Positions 35,853 through 48,339 of a stretch of DNA of 64,000 nt are shown here, piece after piece. The notes beneath the pieces are model-generated. The model worked only from the letters and a program-made list of their open reading frames with translations. It searched no databases and was not told the origin of the DNA. The first letter of the stretch is position 1, and every line of letters starts with the position of its first letter. A program made the position numbers and the translations under genes. Source of the stretch: Epiperipatus broadwayi (taxonomy: Eukaryota > Onychophora > Udeonychophora > Euonychophora > Peripatidae). The DNA lies in contig JAQFVV010006337.1 of NCBI GenBank assembly GCA_028023455.1, positions 62,001 through 126,000 on the forward strand, written 5' to 3'.

Positions 35853-36985
35853 ACACTAAATAAAGCTAGTGTTTCAAAGATATTTATAAATTGTTTAGTA
35901 TGTTATATCATTTTGTCTTAATTACTGATAATTCAATAAAAAATACATTTAATCTTTTCAAATTTATACATTTATGTAATAAACAAAATACCTCATGAGA
36001 TTAAAAAATTACAGAATAACTAACTAACTAACATTTTAGTATACTTAATAAGTACTTTTTATTGCAATAAAAACAATATGGTATAACAAAACCACTATCA
36101 GAATATGTAAAAAAGAAAAAGGCTCAAATCATATGTACATACATAAATGTACACAGTGTGTACATTAGCCTTAAATGTCAAAAGTTAATTGGTTGTTATA
36201 TATAAATTGCAGCACCACATCTCTCATAGATAAGCAAAGGATTTGTAGTCAAGGTAACACTAGAATTAAGCAACAAATTAATTAAATTACATGATTACAA
36301 TTCTTCTGCTTAAACAGACCATTGTCTAATTGTAGTATTGCCTTGATAACTGATTGACAATATTCAACGGGTTTGTTTAACATTAGGGCTGTTAAATTAT
36401 ATACTAATAATTCTAACAGGACTGTAAATAAATCAGAGCAATTAAATATGTAATATTGAAAATATAAACTTATTCATACAACAACTTAATCTGAATACAT
36501 TATTATAAAAAATCACAAAACAAATTCTTTGGGAATATGACTTACAAAATTATTTATATTAAGATATTTGAACTTAATTATTTATAAATAAGTTTAAGTA
36601 TATATATTTAAATGCTTTTAGATTTTATCAGTATATCCTTTATCTCAAATATATTTTATAACAACTGGCTATTAGTGTGTGTGTATGTGTGCATGAAAAT
36701 ATTTTTTTGCCAAATCATGTATTAGTTTTTTTTTTCTTTTTTTTGCATAGAAAAACTATTCCATCCAGTAAACAGAGTCCTGCTTAAAGTTTCTAAAATT
36801 TCCAAAAAGATCTTTACCTACTGAAACTTAAAATTCCTTTGCTGAATTAGATTGTCAATGTTTTGATAAAATTGCATTCATCTTTATCTAGGCTAAAGCT
36901 GTAATGAAGAACTGTTCTGTCTCATATAATAATGAAATTGTAATTGCACATGAATTAAAGAATGTCCATTGTTGTCCAAATGAGA
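35853..36985. other. AT-rich DNA, no gene recognised
   Basis: Low-complexity sequence. No open frame or repeat that I can support. Confidence 0.5.
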
Positions 36986-37060
36986 ATAATAAAATACAGC
37001 AGAAGTACTTTCAGTTATTTTCCTAACCTTCTTCATTTGAAATTTATTTAAATTAGCTAT
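36986..37060 (-). mobile_element. Short 3'-end fragment of the older PLE family
   Basis: CAGAAGTACTTTCAGTTATT then CCTAACCTTCTTCA is the minus-strand counterpart of the conserved block at 5898-5917 and 41190-41210 (AACTGAAAGTACTTCTGC). Match length is only ~60-70 bp. Confidence 0.5.
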
Positions 37061-39421
37061 AATAAATTTCAACATTTTATATCCTAAGAATTATAAATCT
37101 CTTATATTCCCACGTTGTCCAATAATTAAAGATATCTCATTTTTAATTTTTTTTATTAGGATTTCTCTTCCCATAAAAATTTTTAGTATTTTTCAGTTTG
37201 AAATTGAAAATAAACATATATATTTTTGCATGATCAAAAAACCAGATAACATCATTAAATCATTACTACTCATATTTTTATAAATTTATATGATAGTTAA
37301 TGTTCTTCTAACTCTTTCTGAAAACTACACATTAATTAAAAATGAAATCTTCCACTTATATTTAATTTGATATAGAATGTTACTTTTTTGTTTCAGAGAT
37401 AGATTTTATGAATTATTTACAAATCAATTAACATTATACTATTTTTATGTCCATTAGCAAAAATATCATAATTTTTTTTTAATAAATATTAACACCTATA
37501 AAATTGCAATTATTGTAATAATGAGTACTTTAATGTATATATCTTTCAAGTTTGGCATTCCATTATGTTTTTTCAAATATAAAATTATATATATATTGTA
37601 AATATCGATAAGTCGATATTATATTTTTAAATTATCATTTGTTATTTAAAAAAAAAATCTCTTTAAGTTGATGTTTACATATGAAATATTTAAATTTTTC
37701 TTTTATGTTTATTAAATATAGTTATTATTTGAAGTTATTGTTTTATTTATATATATTGATAGTACATCATAATAAACATTTAATTATTAAAATAAATAAG
37801 GACATATAAATTGTTAATTATAAAAAAATTATTTTATTTACAATGATTATTAAATGTAATAAATTATAATATATGTATATTTTTAAAGATATCAAATTTT
37901 CAATTTAATATTTTATATATATATATACTTGATATTTTATTTTTATTTTAATGTTAATTGTTTTAAAAGAGAACATATATAACATGAGTTTTAAAATAGC
38001 ATCTGCTGGCGCATGGAACGATAGCAACAACAATAAAGGAAGCCATTATTTTTGATATATTATTATTGGAATAGATATAGAACAAACAACTGAAAAATAA
38101 AGATTTTATTGTACTTTAGTTCTATAAAATTTACTATTCTTCAAAATACTGAAATAATATATATATTTTATGGTAAATACATAAATTATGGCAGGTTAAT
38201 CAAGAATCGCAGCCAGGAGGCTGCATCATCGCTTTCATTTATTCCAAGGCAATTTTCAATGGAACAACTAAAAAAATTCAATGTATAAATTTCATCGCGT
38301 CTGGAGTTGAAACTAGATATAGCTATCTTAAATGTATAATCATCAATTTAATCATAATTTGGAAGTAATTGGAATTAACATGCTGGATTTAACATTTTAA
38401 TTGGTTTATTTATTTTTTAAAAAGGAAGGAAATTTTAAAACGGATAAAATATGCATATATCTAAGGATTAACAATTTTCTTTAATATAATAATTTCTTCG
38501 CCTTTCGATAGAATGCATTCTAATAATCAAAAGTAAACGGATAAAAGAACTCATGGAATAAATTAACTTTTTGGAAAGGAAAATTAGCTAAATGAACTTT
38601 AAAAGGTATTTAATAATTTTATATATGTATGAGTAATATATAAATATATTTTTGAGATTGATATATTTTTTTTTATTTACTTTTATTTTTTTTTATTATA
38701 AAATACAACGTTTTATAAGTGGTCAATTTAAGCATCTTGTTTTATAATAATATTAAACGTATAACAGATGTTCAGACAATTATCTTAAATAATTTAAAAA
38801 TCTTAAAATGTAATTTATAGGTTGAAGTTATATATGAATTGTTATATTTATATTATAATGGTTAGGCAAAAATATGTCTTTATATATTTAATCTATATAT
38901 ACTTATTACAAGTATATACATATAGTTATTCTTTGTATTTATATTTAAAACATCAATATTATTTAAAGTTGAACTATAACATAAAATAAAGGATGTACTA
39001 TTTGTTTTTATAAATAATGCCTTTGTAATTATTTAAAAGAGCGATACTATATTATTCTTATTTTCTTTTAATGCCAAAGTTATTATGAAATTAATTGAAT
39101 TTATAAATAATAAAAGATAATTTCATATTTCATTTATTATTTGGTTTGTAGGTCACTTACACATATTATTATTCATTTATATATTTAGAGGTACATAAAT
39201 TTATATAGTTAGATGTGTATATTTGAATTTAGTAGAAGTCCCTTTGTTTCTAATATATATATTGATTAGTTAGTCACATCATCTTTAAAAATAAATTATA
39301 AAGATAGATCTCATTGCTTTGCATGATTTTAGATTTGTTTTATATATAGCTAGCTGGAAGTGCATTTAAACAATTTATTTAAATATAACTGGAATAATTT
39401 CGTTTTTCTTCAATCTTTAAT
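37061..39421. other. AT-rich DNA, no gene recognised
   Basis: Very AT-rich, with no long open frame. A short less AT-rich stretch at 38190-38240 contains the small palindrome GCAGCCAGGAGGCTGC; no RNA gene or coding frame is evident. Confidence 0.5.
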
Positions 39422-39435
39422 TTTAATGGAATACC

Positions 39436-39545
39436 TAATAGACGTTCCATTATATTTAGCTTATCCAATTGTAAGCTACCATATAGTTTCCATTACATTT
39501 GGCTTGCCCAATCGTGGGCTGCCTCATATACGTTCCATTACAATA
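39436..39545. repeat. 45-bp minisatellite, ~2.4 units
   Basis: Unit starts ATAGACGTTCCATTATATTT and ends AGCTACCAT; the second unit starts ATAGTTTCCATTACATTTGG and ends GCTGCCTCAT; the third is cut by the following (AT)n. Units are ~75% alike. Both strands are open across it, but this reflects the repeat, not a gene. Confidence 0.75.
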
Positions 39546-39604
39546 TATATATATATATATATATATATGTATTAATATAATATATATATAATATATATAT
39601 ATAT
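39541..39604. repeat. (AT)n microsatellite
   Basis: AT/TA array directly after the minisatellite. Confidence 0.92.
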
Positions 39605-40780
39605 TGTAAGGGTAGCTTACAATCCATGTCAAACCCACCCTTATATGTCCACAGTAATAGACTAAACCCATAAAAAAGACAAGCTGAAATAATAGGTTAA
39701 ATACATATTTTTTATATACAAACATACATATAAATACCCACACACTTGATGTTTGTTGTAATAAGTACCAGAACAAAATAATGTTGAAATGAAGGAAATG
39801 CTTCTTTTTAATGGAAAAGAAAAGCTTAATCTTAGAAACCTTATATATATATATAATCATTTGTTTGATAAAGTGTAGACATAATATCAGACAGTAATTT
39901 AGTCGACACAGTGATGAAAAATAAGAATAGAGTTTTACTATATAATTTTAATACACAATGTTATTAAGTAACATCAACAACAACCATTATTTCATGCAAC
40001 AATAGGCACTTGTAATGATAAAAAAAGGAGATTGAAAATCTGTTTGCTGGACAATGGATGTTAAACCCTAGTATAAAATCAAACTCAAGTCATTTCCATT
40101 CTCTTTCACATTTTATCAAGTGTTATAACAACCACAAGCAGTGAATAACTTAATATTGAACATTAAAACAAAAACTAAAATGAACGATGTGTTTGAAGAT
40201 ATTATCCAATCTTTATAAGATTTTAAAGTGCTGAAAATTAACGCAAATCATCTTCAACATTTAACAAGGCAAAAATCAATGAACTTTAGCAATGTAATAA
40301 AAGAATTAAATTAATTTTATAGTGATGATTGAAGACAGAAGACTGCACAATTGAACAAAAAAGGAACATTGTGTATAGCCAGCACATACTGATAAAGAAT
40401 AAAATAAAACTTTCCTTCATGTAAATTTACTCAATGTCAATAATAAGCTGAAGAAAATTTTAATATTTTTTTAAATTACCAAACAATGTATATTGGCTAG
40501 ATAAACATGAAAACTTAATTGCTGCATAAAGTAAATTCATCCCTGAAGAAAGCTTCTTCTTGGGTTTGAATACTGAGGCATAATGAAATCCAAAAGAGGG
40601 ATTAGATTGGATGAACTAGCCTAAATTATATCTAGATTTAATGAGTAAGCTGGTCCATTGGAGGTAAATATGATCATTGGTTAGTTACTACATTGTGTCA
40701 TTCACAGCATCCTACCTGAAGACCTTAGGTCCAACTGCAATTAGATGTGCTTCCCCTCTTGTGGTGAAAAACCCAGACCA
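39605..40780. other. AT-rich DNA, no gene recognised
   Basis: Somewhat less AT-biased than neighbouring intervals, but no frame, motif or known repeat. It ends at a short (AT)n (40786-40818). Confidence 0.45.
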
Positions 40781-40782
40781 TT

Positions 40783-40821
<39 letters not shown>

Positions 40822-40854
40822 GAGAAATATAATGGTAATTAACTATTATATACA

Positions 40855-41225
40855 GTCTCAATTTGCAGAAGTACTTTCAGTTAATTTCATAACCCTCCTT
40901 AACTGCTGTTAAATTCAAAAAACATAACAGAAGCAAATGTCATCAACTCAAATCCCATGAATTATGAATTTAATATTTGCAGCTTGTCTATTAATTATAT
41001 TCATTTTATGAAGAGAGAAACCATAATAAAAGAAAAATTAAGGAGATAATTTTAATAAATAGAAATAAAATGAATATAATTAATAAACAAGCTGCTATTG
41101 TTAAAATTTGGAATTCATGGGATTTGAGTTAATGTGTTAGCTTCCATTATGTTTTTTAAATTTAATCACAGTTGAAGAGAGTTAATAAATTAACTGAAAG
41201 TACTTCTGCAGATTGAGAGACTTAT
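40855..41225. repeat. Inverted-repeat arms of the older PLE family
   Basis: Left arm 40855-41006 is the reverse complement of right arm 41066-41225. Inner ends read AATTATATTCATTTT and AAAATGAATATAATT; outer ends carry GCAGAAGTACTTTCAGTTAA and TTAACTGAAAGTACTTCTGC. The ~58-bp loop contains GAAGAGAGAAACCATAATAA, which is also part of the 5.7 kb fragment. The arms precede an RT relic, the same geometry as the inverted terminal repeat before the PLE pair at 28.5 kb. Confidence 0.82.
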
Positions 41226-41309
41226 AGAAAAGTTAATTACCATTATAATTATCATTTTTATTGTTATTACAATAGTTTTTAAGTAATGGACATTTTATTT
41301 GTGTGTGTA

Positions 41310-41402
41310 TATATATATATATATACAATTGCTTCATCTTTTGTATTTGTAGTGTATATATATATATATATACAATTGCTTCATCTTTTGTATTTGTAGA
41401 TA
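41310..41402. repeat. Tandem duplication, ~43 bp unit with (AT)n
   Basis: TATATATATATACAATTGCT followed by TCATCTTTTGTATTTGTAG occurs twice in direct succession. Confidence 0.9.
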
Positions 41403-42240
41403 AAATTAACAACATTGTAATTGATAAAAATGATATTATTGCCTCATTGGAAAAGATGCAAATGTATGGCTTATACATTCCATAAAGATTGTTGAACAAG
41501 TATTAATAAGTAAAGTTCTTTGCAAATATGCTATAAAATTCTTTTCAATTTTTGGCATTTATTGAAAACAATATTGTTGCTTTTTTAAAGCTACGTATTA
41601 CAAAATGACTAAAGTTTGGTCTATGGTCTGCCTATAGTTGCATATATTTGTAATTTTGTTTTGTCTACTATGTGGAGAAGATTTTCATTAATTGCAATTT
41701 TACAGGAGTTAATATTTATGATAGATATGTTGATTATATTTTTGCTTGTGGACATGAAGATAATGAAATTCCTTTTTTGGATGAGTTAAATAAGTTAAAT
41801 GATTTAAAATAGATTGTTGAAAAGGAACAAAATAATGCTATTAAACATATTGATTTGTGTTTTACAAGAGACAATGATTTATTGTTATAAATAGGCAATA
41901 AAACCATTACAAAAACAGTTTATATACAATATAAATCATAAGTATCAGTTGTGCATAGGATAGCAAATCTTTTTTTAAAAATTTATAATGAGAAATTATG
42001 TCATTATGAAAGTGATAAATCACAAAATACAAAAGAGTTGATTGAAGGGGTGTATAATAATAAACAAATATACTTTGTCAATTTTTTAAAAATATATACA
42101 AATTTAAAGAAGCAAAAGGCTAATGATTAGAAATGGATGTCTATTTTATATGCTTCAATAAATTTATTAAACATTTATCTAGATATTTTTGTAATGTTTG
42201 ATTTATGTTCCGCTTAATGTTAATAGATTGGTAAATAATT
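41400..42240 (+). pseudogene. Degenerate Penelope-like reverse transcriptase (older family)
   Basis: Fragments in shifting frames. Near 41617-41690 one frame gives GLPIVAYICNFVLSTMWRRF, resembling the GxPMGSPxS block of PLE RTs. Near 41721-41760 another gives DRYVDYIFACGHED, a YVDD-type catalytic box with the second Asp changed to Tyr, followed by IPFLDEL. Near 41845-42000 it gives HIDLCFTRDND and VVHRIANLFLKIYNEKLC, in the position of the post-catalytic FLDV…VV…L segment. There are at least four stops. It is flanked by family repeats at 40.85-41.22 and 42.47-42.76 kb. Clearly different from, and older than, the 28.5-33.8 kb pair. Confidence 0.58.
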
Positions 42241-42274
42241 TTTAAAATATCATTTTGAAACAAAAACTAATATT

Positions 42275-42376
42275 TTTTTTCATGTGTCATAGCACCGGCT
42301 GGGAAGAAAACCCACTAACCTGGGACAACTGCTTGTAAGGCAGCTATGCTGACCTCTCAACCACCAAATCTTGACA
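42275..42376 (-). mobile_element. tRNA-derived SINE, subfamily 2
   Basis: On the minus strand: TTGACAAGATTTGGTGGT-like head, GAGAGGTCAGCATAGCTGCC, then CAAGCAGTTGTCCCAGGTTA and GCTATGACACATG with an A run. It shares head and tail with subfamily 1 but differs in the middle (GTTGTCCCAGGTTAGTGGGT instead of GTTGGTTGCAGACGGTTGTG). Probable duplications are AAAAACTAATATT (42262-42274) and AAAAAGTAATATT (42378-42390), one mismatch. Confidence 0.85.
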
Positions 42377-42439
42377 AAAAAAGTAATATTGTATAAATCG
42401 AATATCATTTAAGCGCAAGACTTGTACATAGATGAATCA

Positions 42440-42770
42440 ATGTATAATATTAATAAAAGGTTAAAAGAGTATCAACTATTATACAAATATATAAAAGATA
42501 TGAGTAATAATAATTTAATAATGACATTTTTTTTTTGATCATGAAATAATATGTGAATTTACTTTCTCTTTCATTCAAGAAAATACTAAGATTCTTCATT
42601 AGAAAAGAAACTATAATAAAAGAAAAATTAAAAAGATAAATAGATGTAAGATATCTATGATAATATGAAGACATTTACTTCCACTAAATTTAAATGGTTT
42701 TCAGTTGAACAAGATTATGAAAATAATTGGCAGTACTTCTGCATTTTGTTATAGTTATTTATAAATATAT
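42440..42770 (+). pseudogene. 3' region of the older Penelope-like element
   Basis: Parallels 5555-5940: CAACTATTATACAAATATAT then TTCATTAGAAAAGAAACTAT, AATAAAAGAAAAATTAAAAA and finally GGCAGTACTTCTGC. The C-terminal coding part is stop-ridden. A subfamily 2 SINE (42275-42376) sits between it and the RT relic. Confidence 0.5.
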
Positions 42771-42904
42771 TATTCCTGTTATATTTTATTATTCATTACA
42801 ATTATGATATACAATATATAAATAATTTATTTTAAACTTTGTTAATTATCTGTAATAAATTTTGCATACATACGTTGATAGGCTTTACAAAGTGTATAAT
42901 TATT

Positions 42905-43010
42905 CTTGACAAGCATTGGTGGTCAAGAGATCAGCGACAGCTGCTTTACAAGTAGTTGTCCTGGATTAGCGGGTTTGCTTCCCAGCTGATGCTATGACAC
43001 ATGAAAAAAA
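42905..43010 (+). mobile_element. tRNA-derived SINE, subfamily 2, perfect 15-bp target duplication
   Basis: CTTGACAAGCATTGGTGGTC head, GAGATCAGCGACAGCTGC, TACAAGTAGTTGTCCTGG, B-box-like GGGTTTGCTTCCC, GCTATGACACATG and an A run. Flanked by identical 15-bp copies of AAGTGTATAATTATT (42890-42904 and 43011-43025), fixing both ends. Confidence 0.92.
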
Positions 43011-43025
43011 AAGTGTATAATTATT

Positions 43026-44009
43026 TTTTCATCAATCTTTTTCATTTTTTATTCAACTCAATGCATTTTTAGTGCTTTGCATTATAATCATAACAATTTC
43101 ACTTTATTCAGAGCAATAATTATGATGCACTATATATTAAGCTGAATAGATAACCAAAGTCATTGAAGAAAGAAGAACATCACTGTAAATATGAATATTT
43201 AATTAAATATATATATAATAAGATAATAATGGACTTTAATTTCATAAAATTGGGATGAATTTTAGAACTGACAATATTATTGAAATTTTTTTTATATAAT
43301 ACATTAATATTTACTGTCATGTAGTTAAATAACTAGTAATATTTAATGATTAATTATTGTATGGGTAATTTTCTAATTTGAAGCTCTAACATATCACAAT
43401 TTTGCTTTATACATCCTCCTGTATTTTTTAATACAATAAAAATTTTACATTAATAAAATTCTAATAATTCACTTGTAAAACTGTGATTTTGTCAAAGTTC
43501 TATCATATTTAATAAGATGTTAACAGCTTTTATGATAACATTGATTATTACTCTGAATTTTATAAAAGCTTTTAAGATCTCCCTAATATCTAAATATTTC
43601 CTTAAAACTGATAATTTTCAATTGTAAAATACTGGTTAAGTTGTTACAACTTATTCTCAGAAAAACTATCAGTATAAAATGCTAATTTTTATATAAAAAA
43701 GTTGTTTGTTCAATTTTAATGGTTTTTTAAATTATTACAAAAATAACAGAGAGTTTTTTTTAAAAAAAATATGTATAGGCCAATTAGCTTTTTCCAAATT
43801 CTTTAATATACATATATAAATTGTAGGATTTTGTGCTGTATGTTTGTAATTTAGACTCAGTGAGTTAAATGTGAAGATATTTAAAGCTTCACACTTTCAA
43901 ACCTAAATACTTCAGACTGGCTTAGATATATAGAAAGACAAGTAAAGAAGAAGATGGACCACTCTTTTCTTGTAAAATTCTCTGACTTGTGTTTATGGTT
44001 TGATCATTA
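43026..44009. other. AT-rich DNA, no gene recognised
   Basis: No long frame or repeat recognised. Confidence 0.5.
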
Positions 44010-44105
44010 TTCAGACAGCCATCATAATATCTGATTGGCTGTCAAATAAGTATTATAATAAGTGCAAAAGGTTTGCAGCCTTTCAATTTAATTTCAACTA
44101 ATTAT
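44010..44105. repeat. Diverged relative of the 44736 palindrome
   Basis: GACAGCC...TCTGATTGGCTGTC followed by GTTTGCAGCCTTTCAATTTA matches the right half of the palindromic element at 44736-44834. The left terminal arm is absent. Confidence 0.55.
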
Positions 44106-44735
44106 CTGCACTTTATATGAAATAAATATTATTTACATACGTTTTTATAAAAAATTAAAATAAATTACAATATGCCTACCAATATATAAATAGATTCTGG
44201 TAATTGATTTATATCCATAATATTAAAATGCAACTCTCAAATTTAATGCAAATGAATTTACTTTGAGTTAAAATATATTTATAATATATCAGTTATAGAG
44301 ACAACTATCAGGTGTATATTGATATTACAGTGCAGTATAAAATTAGAAAATGTTACATTATTTAATAAATAATGAGTATTATTGACAATTTCAGAAACAA
44401 ATAGTTAATAATATACTATATTATATAGAAAATTGATTTCTTCAAAGTTGTGTTATATGATAAAAATAAAAGAATATTAAATTGAAAAAAAAAAGTAAAA
44501 ACAAATTATATTATAATGATTGTCCAAATATTACAAGGTCAATAAACAGCACTGAAAGAATTACAAATTAAAACTACAAGTTGAAAGTACTTTAATAATA
44601 AATCTAGTAAAACTATTGAAAAGTTTAATAGATTTGTTTTATCTAGAAACGTTGTTATAGAATTAAAGAATATATAATATGCATATCATCTATTAAATAA
44701 TAATATTTGTCTAAATCGCATGTTGTTAATAAATT

Positions 44736-44834
44736 GGAAATAATAATTGAAAGTTTGCTTAAGACAGCTGTTTAAAATCTGATTGGCTGTCTTAGCGCAT
44801 GTGAAAGATTAGCAAACTTTCAATTATTATTTCC
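44736..44834. mobile_element. 99-bp palindromic element with nested hairpins
   Basis: Perfect 24-bp terminal inverted repeats (44736-44759 and 44811-44834; the left arm begins GGAAATAATAATTGAAAG). Inside, AAGACAGC (44761) pairs with GCTGTCTT (to 44793). No target duplication found. It resembles a very small MITE; transposase family unknown. Confidence 0.68.
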
Positions 44835-47800
44835 TATTAGATAATATAAATAGAAGAATGAAAATAGTTTGAGGAAATCAAGTTAAATTTAATGTTCATA
44901 ATTAAAAAGCATGAATTATATCAATAAGCTTTATAGATTATTTATTTAGCAATAAAAATAGTTGAAATATCAGTAATACCAATGGGAACAATGTATTTTG
45001 TATTCTGATAAGATATTTATTCCAGGTATATAGAGTGTGTAAACTTTTTAGATGTTAATTATATAAAACTAAACATAAAATAATACTTGTATCGAAAACA
45101 TTATTTACATTTAAGCTTGATATAAATTTCTTTAAAAAACTTCTCCTTTCAGAAAAAGAACATTTACCTGGAAAGTTACTTCTTGAATTTATTGTAATGT
45201 CTAATTTACTTTCTCTTATTTTAAAAATATAGAAATGATTCAATGAAGAATTATTGATATTAAAATAGTTTGTTAAAATGAAAACTAAGTCCTTTTATTA
45301 ATTATGCTCCATATTAGTTTCAAAAAAGTTTTTCAAAAAAGGTTTTACTCATAATTGAATAATATAGGGCAATAATAACTGCAATAAACATTTTGGATGT
45401 ATCTACTGCTTGAGACATTTTGAATGCAGATTGTTGAAAAAAACAATTAATATTAGATCTTAGTATTAAAATAATAATAATAATAATACTAAAAATAATA
45501 GATGGTGTCAAATGTGTGAGTAGAAAAAAATTGGCACTTGTACAACAAACTGGAGTTATTTTATACTAATAAATAAAAAAATGATAAAGACGTGTAGGAA
45601 GTTATAATCTAGATCAATTGACTTGGAAATGTATTTTGGAGATCATATATATTATCAGATGTTTTTAGTAGTATTTTAAGCAGATAAGATGAACAGGTTT
45701 TAAAATATACCCAAAATTAGGACATATTCCATTTTAAACAAGTCAATAGGATATTTGACTATCATTTTGATTATATTATTTGTTTCACAGTGTAGATTGT
45801 CATATTTGTAAGCTTGGGGTTGTTAGTTACATAGAGTAATTGAGTTTAAATCAATTCACAAAAGTTGTACAATCATACTGGTAATTATTACTAGAACAGG
45901 CAAGGAATGTATATTTCTATTATTACTTAGAAATATAATTGCTTGGTATTATTTTTAATTTACAAGATGATTGCTTAAAAGAATTGACTGATAGTAGTTT
46001 CAAGTTTTAATTATAATCTTTGTAAATAGTTAATAAAAGTTATTTAAAAATAAAATTACATTATTTCTTGTTTTGATACAAATCATTCAGATTGTAATGT
46101 AATCTTCAAGATATCATGATCTAGTTATGTTTTAGGACATGCAGTTATTTTCACAGCTAGTGTATTGGGTTTTTTTTTCAGGAATGATTAGCCTTCTAAA
46201 ATCTGGACTCATCTCTCAACTTTTAAAATCTACACTCAATTTTATATCAATTGTTGAAAATCATTTGTATATGTTTGCTGCGATAACAGCAGGAATGCAT
46301 TTTATATTATTACTATAATTATGACATAAGACTTTATTGCCTACTTAAAATTTTATCTCTCTAGCTGAGTTATAATATATAGTTTTGTTATTGAAATTGG
46401 GTGCTTTATCTATAGAGAGATTAAGGTAACAGCATTTTGCCTTACATCATTCTTTTAATTTGTCTACTACAATCAAAGTAAAAAAAATGATGCTATAATA
46501 TGCTCACTATTGTTGCTTAAAGGTTTTAATTTGGCTGATATAAATGTTATCTCACTGTTAAAACAAAATTCATGAAAATATTTTGAATGTTTTCTCAACA
46601 CTTCAACTATGTGGCATGGGGTAACATGACAAGAATCTCAAACTACCTATTTAAAGAAAACATCAATGATATTTGAATTTGTTTGTCATTTAAAAATCAT
46701 TGTAGTTAATGAGGAAACTAGCCCAAAAATTACTGTTTCAGGTTAATGATTATATTTTCCATTTATATGAAATATTATATGTTGTTAGGCAATGTATGAA
46801 ACTGTAAATCTTAAATTCACTAACAGTAATGGGAAAACTTACAGTTATTTTCTTAGTCTATCTTATTAATAAATTTATGGCTATTAGATATATGTTATGG
46901 GAGCTGTGGATATGCTTGGATCAATAATTTTATATCATAAGAGCTCAAATAGTTACAATCTATTATGTTTTCATGTTCTCTTATTAAAATAGCAAGACCT
47001 AAAATAACAGATGTTATTATTCTTAAAAATTCAGCATCATAGTTTCATTAAAAAATAAATCGCATTGCTCTAAGTAATTTTTCATTTTATTGTTACTTTG
47101 CTGCAGTTTGTAAATTTTGTTTATTAATTACTTATCATTTTTGAGATAATAGAAAGTATTATGCTGGAATAAAGTTCCATTACCACCTTAGTATAAAATT
47201 AATTTTAATTTGAATATCAAATACTGTGAACAAATCTCTTAAATCCTTATTGTGATTTAGTTCAAATCTTTTTTTTTTAAATAATAGATAGAAAACAACA
47301 ATTGTACTCATAAAGTGAAGTAATTACATCTTAAAACTTTATCTATGTATTTTATGTATTTGATTGGCTGTTTTTTGTTTTTGTAAAATAGGCTGTTTTA
47401 TTATGATCATCATATTGGCAGTACTTTAAATAAAAGTATTGACTATGATGCTTTTTTACATGGGTTTGGTCTTTTCTTAATTTTTCTTGAATGAGTATAA
47501 AGTATTGAATATGTGGGAATAAATATTAAGTAGCATCTTTGAATCAGAGAATGAAAGGAATGATGGTGGTGCTTGTTATATTGGGGAAAAAAATCTCTCT
47601 GTATCTTGTAGATGAAGCTTTTGATATACAATTACTAGGAAGGACTTTAACATTTACTTTATTTAAGAAGTCTAGATATTTGGGTTCTAGATTAATCAAT
47701 ATCTGCAGGTTTTAATGTCTTTGTTGTTAAAAAACAAAAAAGATTGAATATTATTTGATAAATTATTATTTTCTATTTTATATATTTTCCAATAACTAAT

Positions 47801-47922
47801 CTTATTAAAAGAGCTTGTGAAAGAATGGGTGAGCTAGCTAATAAGGTTTAGATTATTAGTATTTAGGAAGAAACTATTTAATTTAATTATTTCATTAATG
47901 GCTCTCTAAAAATAAAATATAG
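44835..47922. other. AT-rich DNA, no gene recognised
   Basis: Three kilobases of AT-rich sequence. Several ~60-codon minus-strand frames (45055-45243, 45320-45511, 47443-47631) lack motifs and are not supported. Confidence 0.5.
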
Positions 47923-48129
47923 TGTAACAGTAGCTGGGTTCAAACCCTGTTACAAGAAAGTGAAAAGTGTGTATGCATTACCCTCAGTACAGGTGTTATG
48001 GTGACTAGACAGCCATAGAAATTCCATCTAGTCTTTGGTTGGCTCACTTGTCCATTTCTTGAGATCTATATTATTTGGTTTAAGTTCACCAATATCAAAT
48101 AAGATGTGAGAAAAGGGTTGCCCATTAAA
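47923..48129 (+). repeat. 5' LTR of the gag-only element
   Basis: Begins TGTAACAGTAGCTGGGTTCA and ends near CCATTAAA. The exact 3' end is uncertain because the boundary lies in an A run. Confidence 0.8.
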
Positions 48130-48339
48130 AAATGGCTTTCCAACGTTTGGGGCTATGAAAGTAGGAGAACGGCAGGTTAATAAAAATAAATTAAATGATT
48201 ATTTGTTTCATTTGTGCATGAGTTTAATTATTTTGCCTCGCAAATATTGCTTTAGAAAATAAAGCACCAGACAGGGGAGAAAATAGGAGTGAGAGGTAGA
48301 GGTTCAACAGTAAGGCAGCATAGTATTTTGTGAGCTGGG

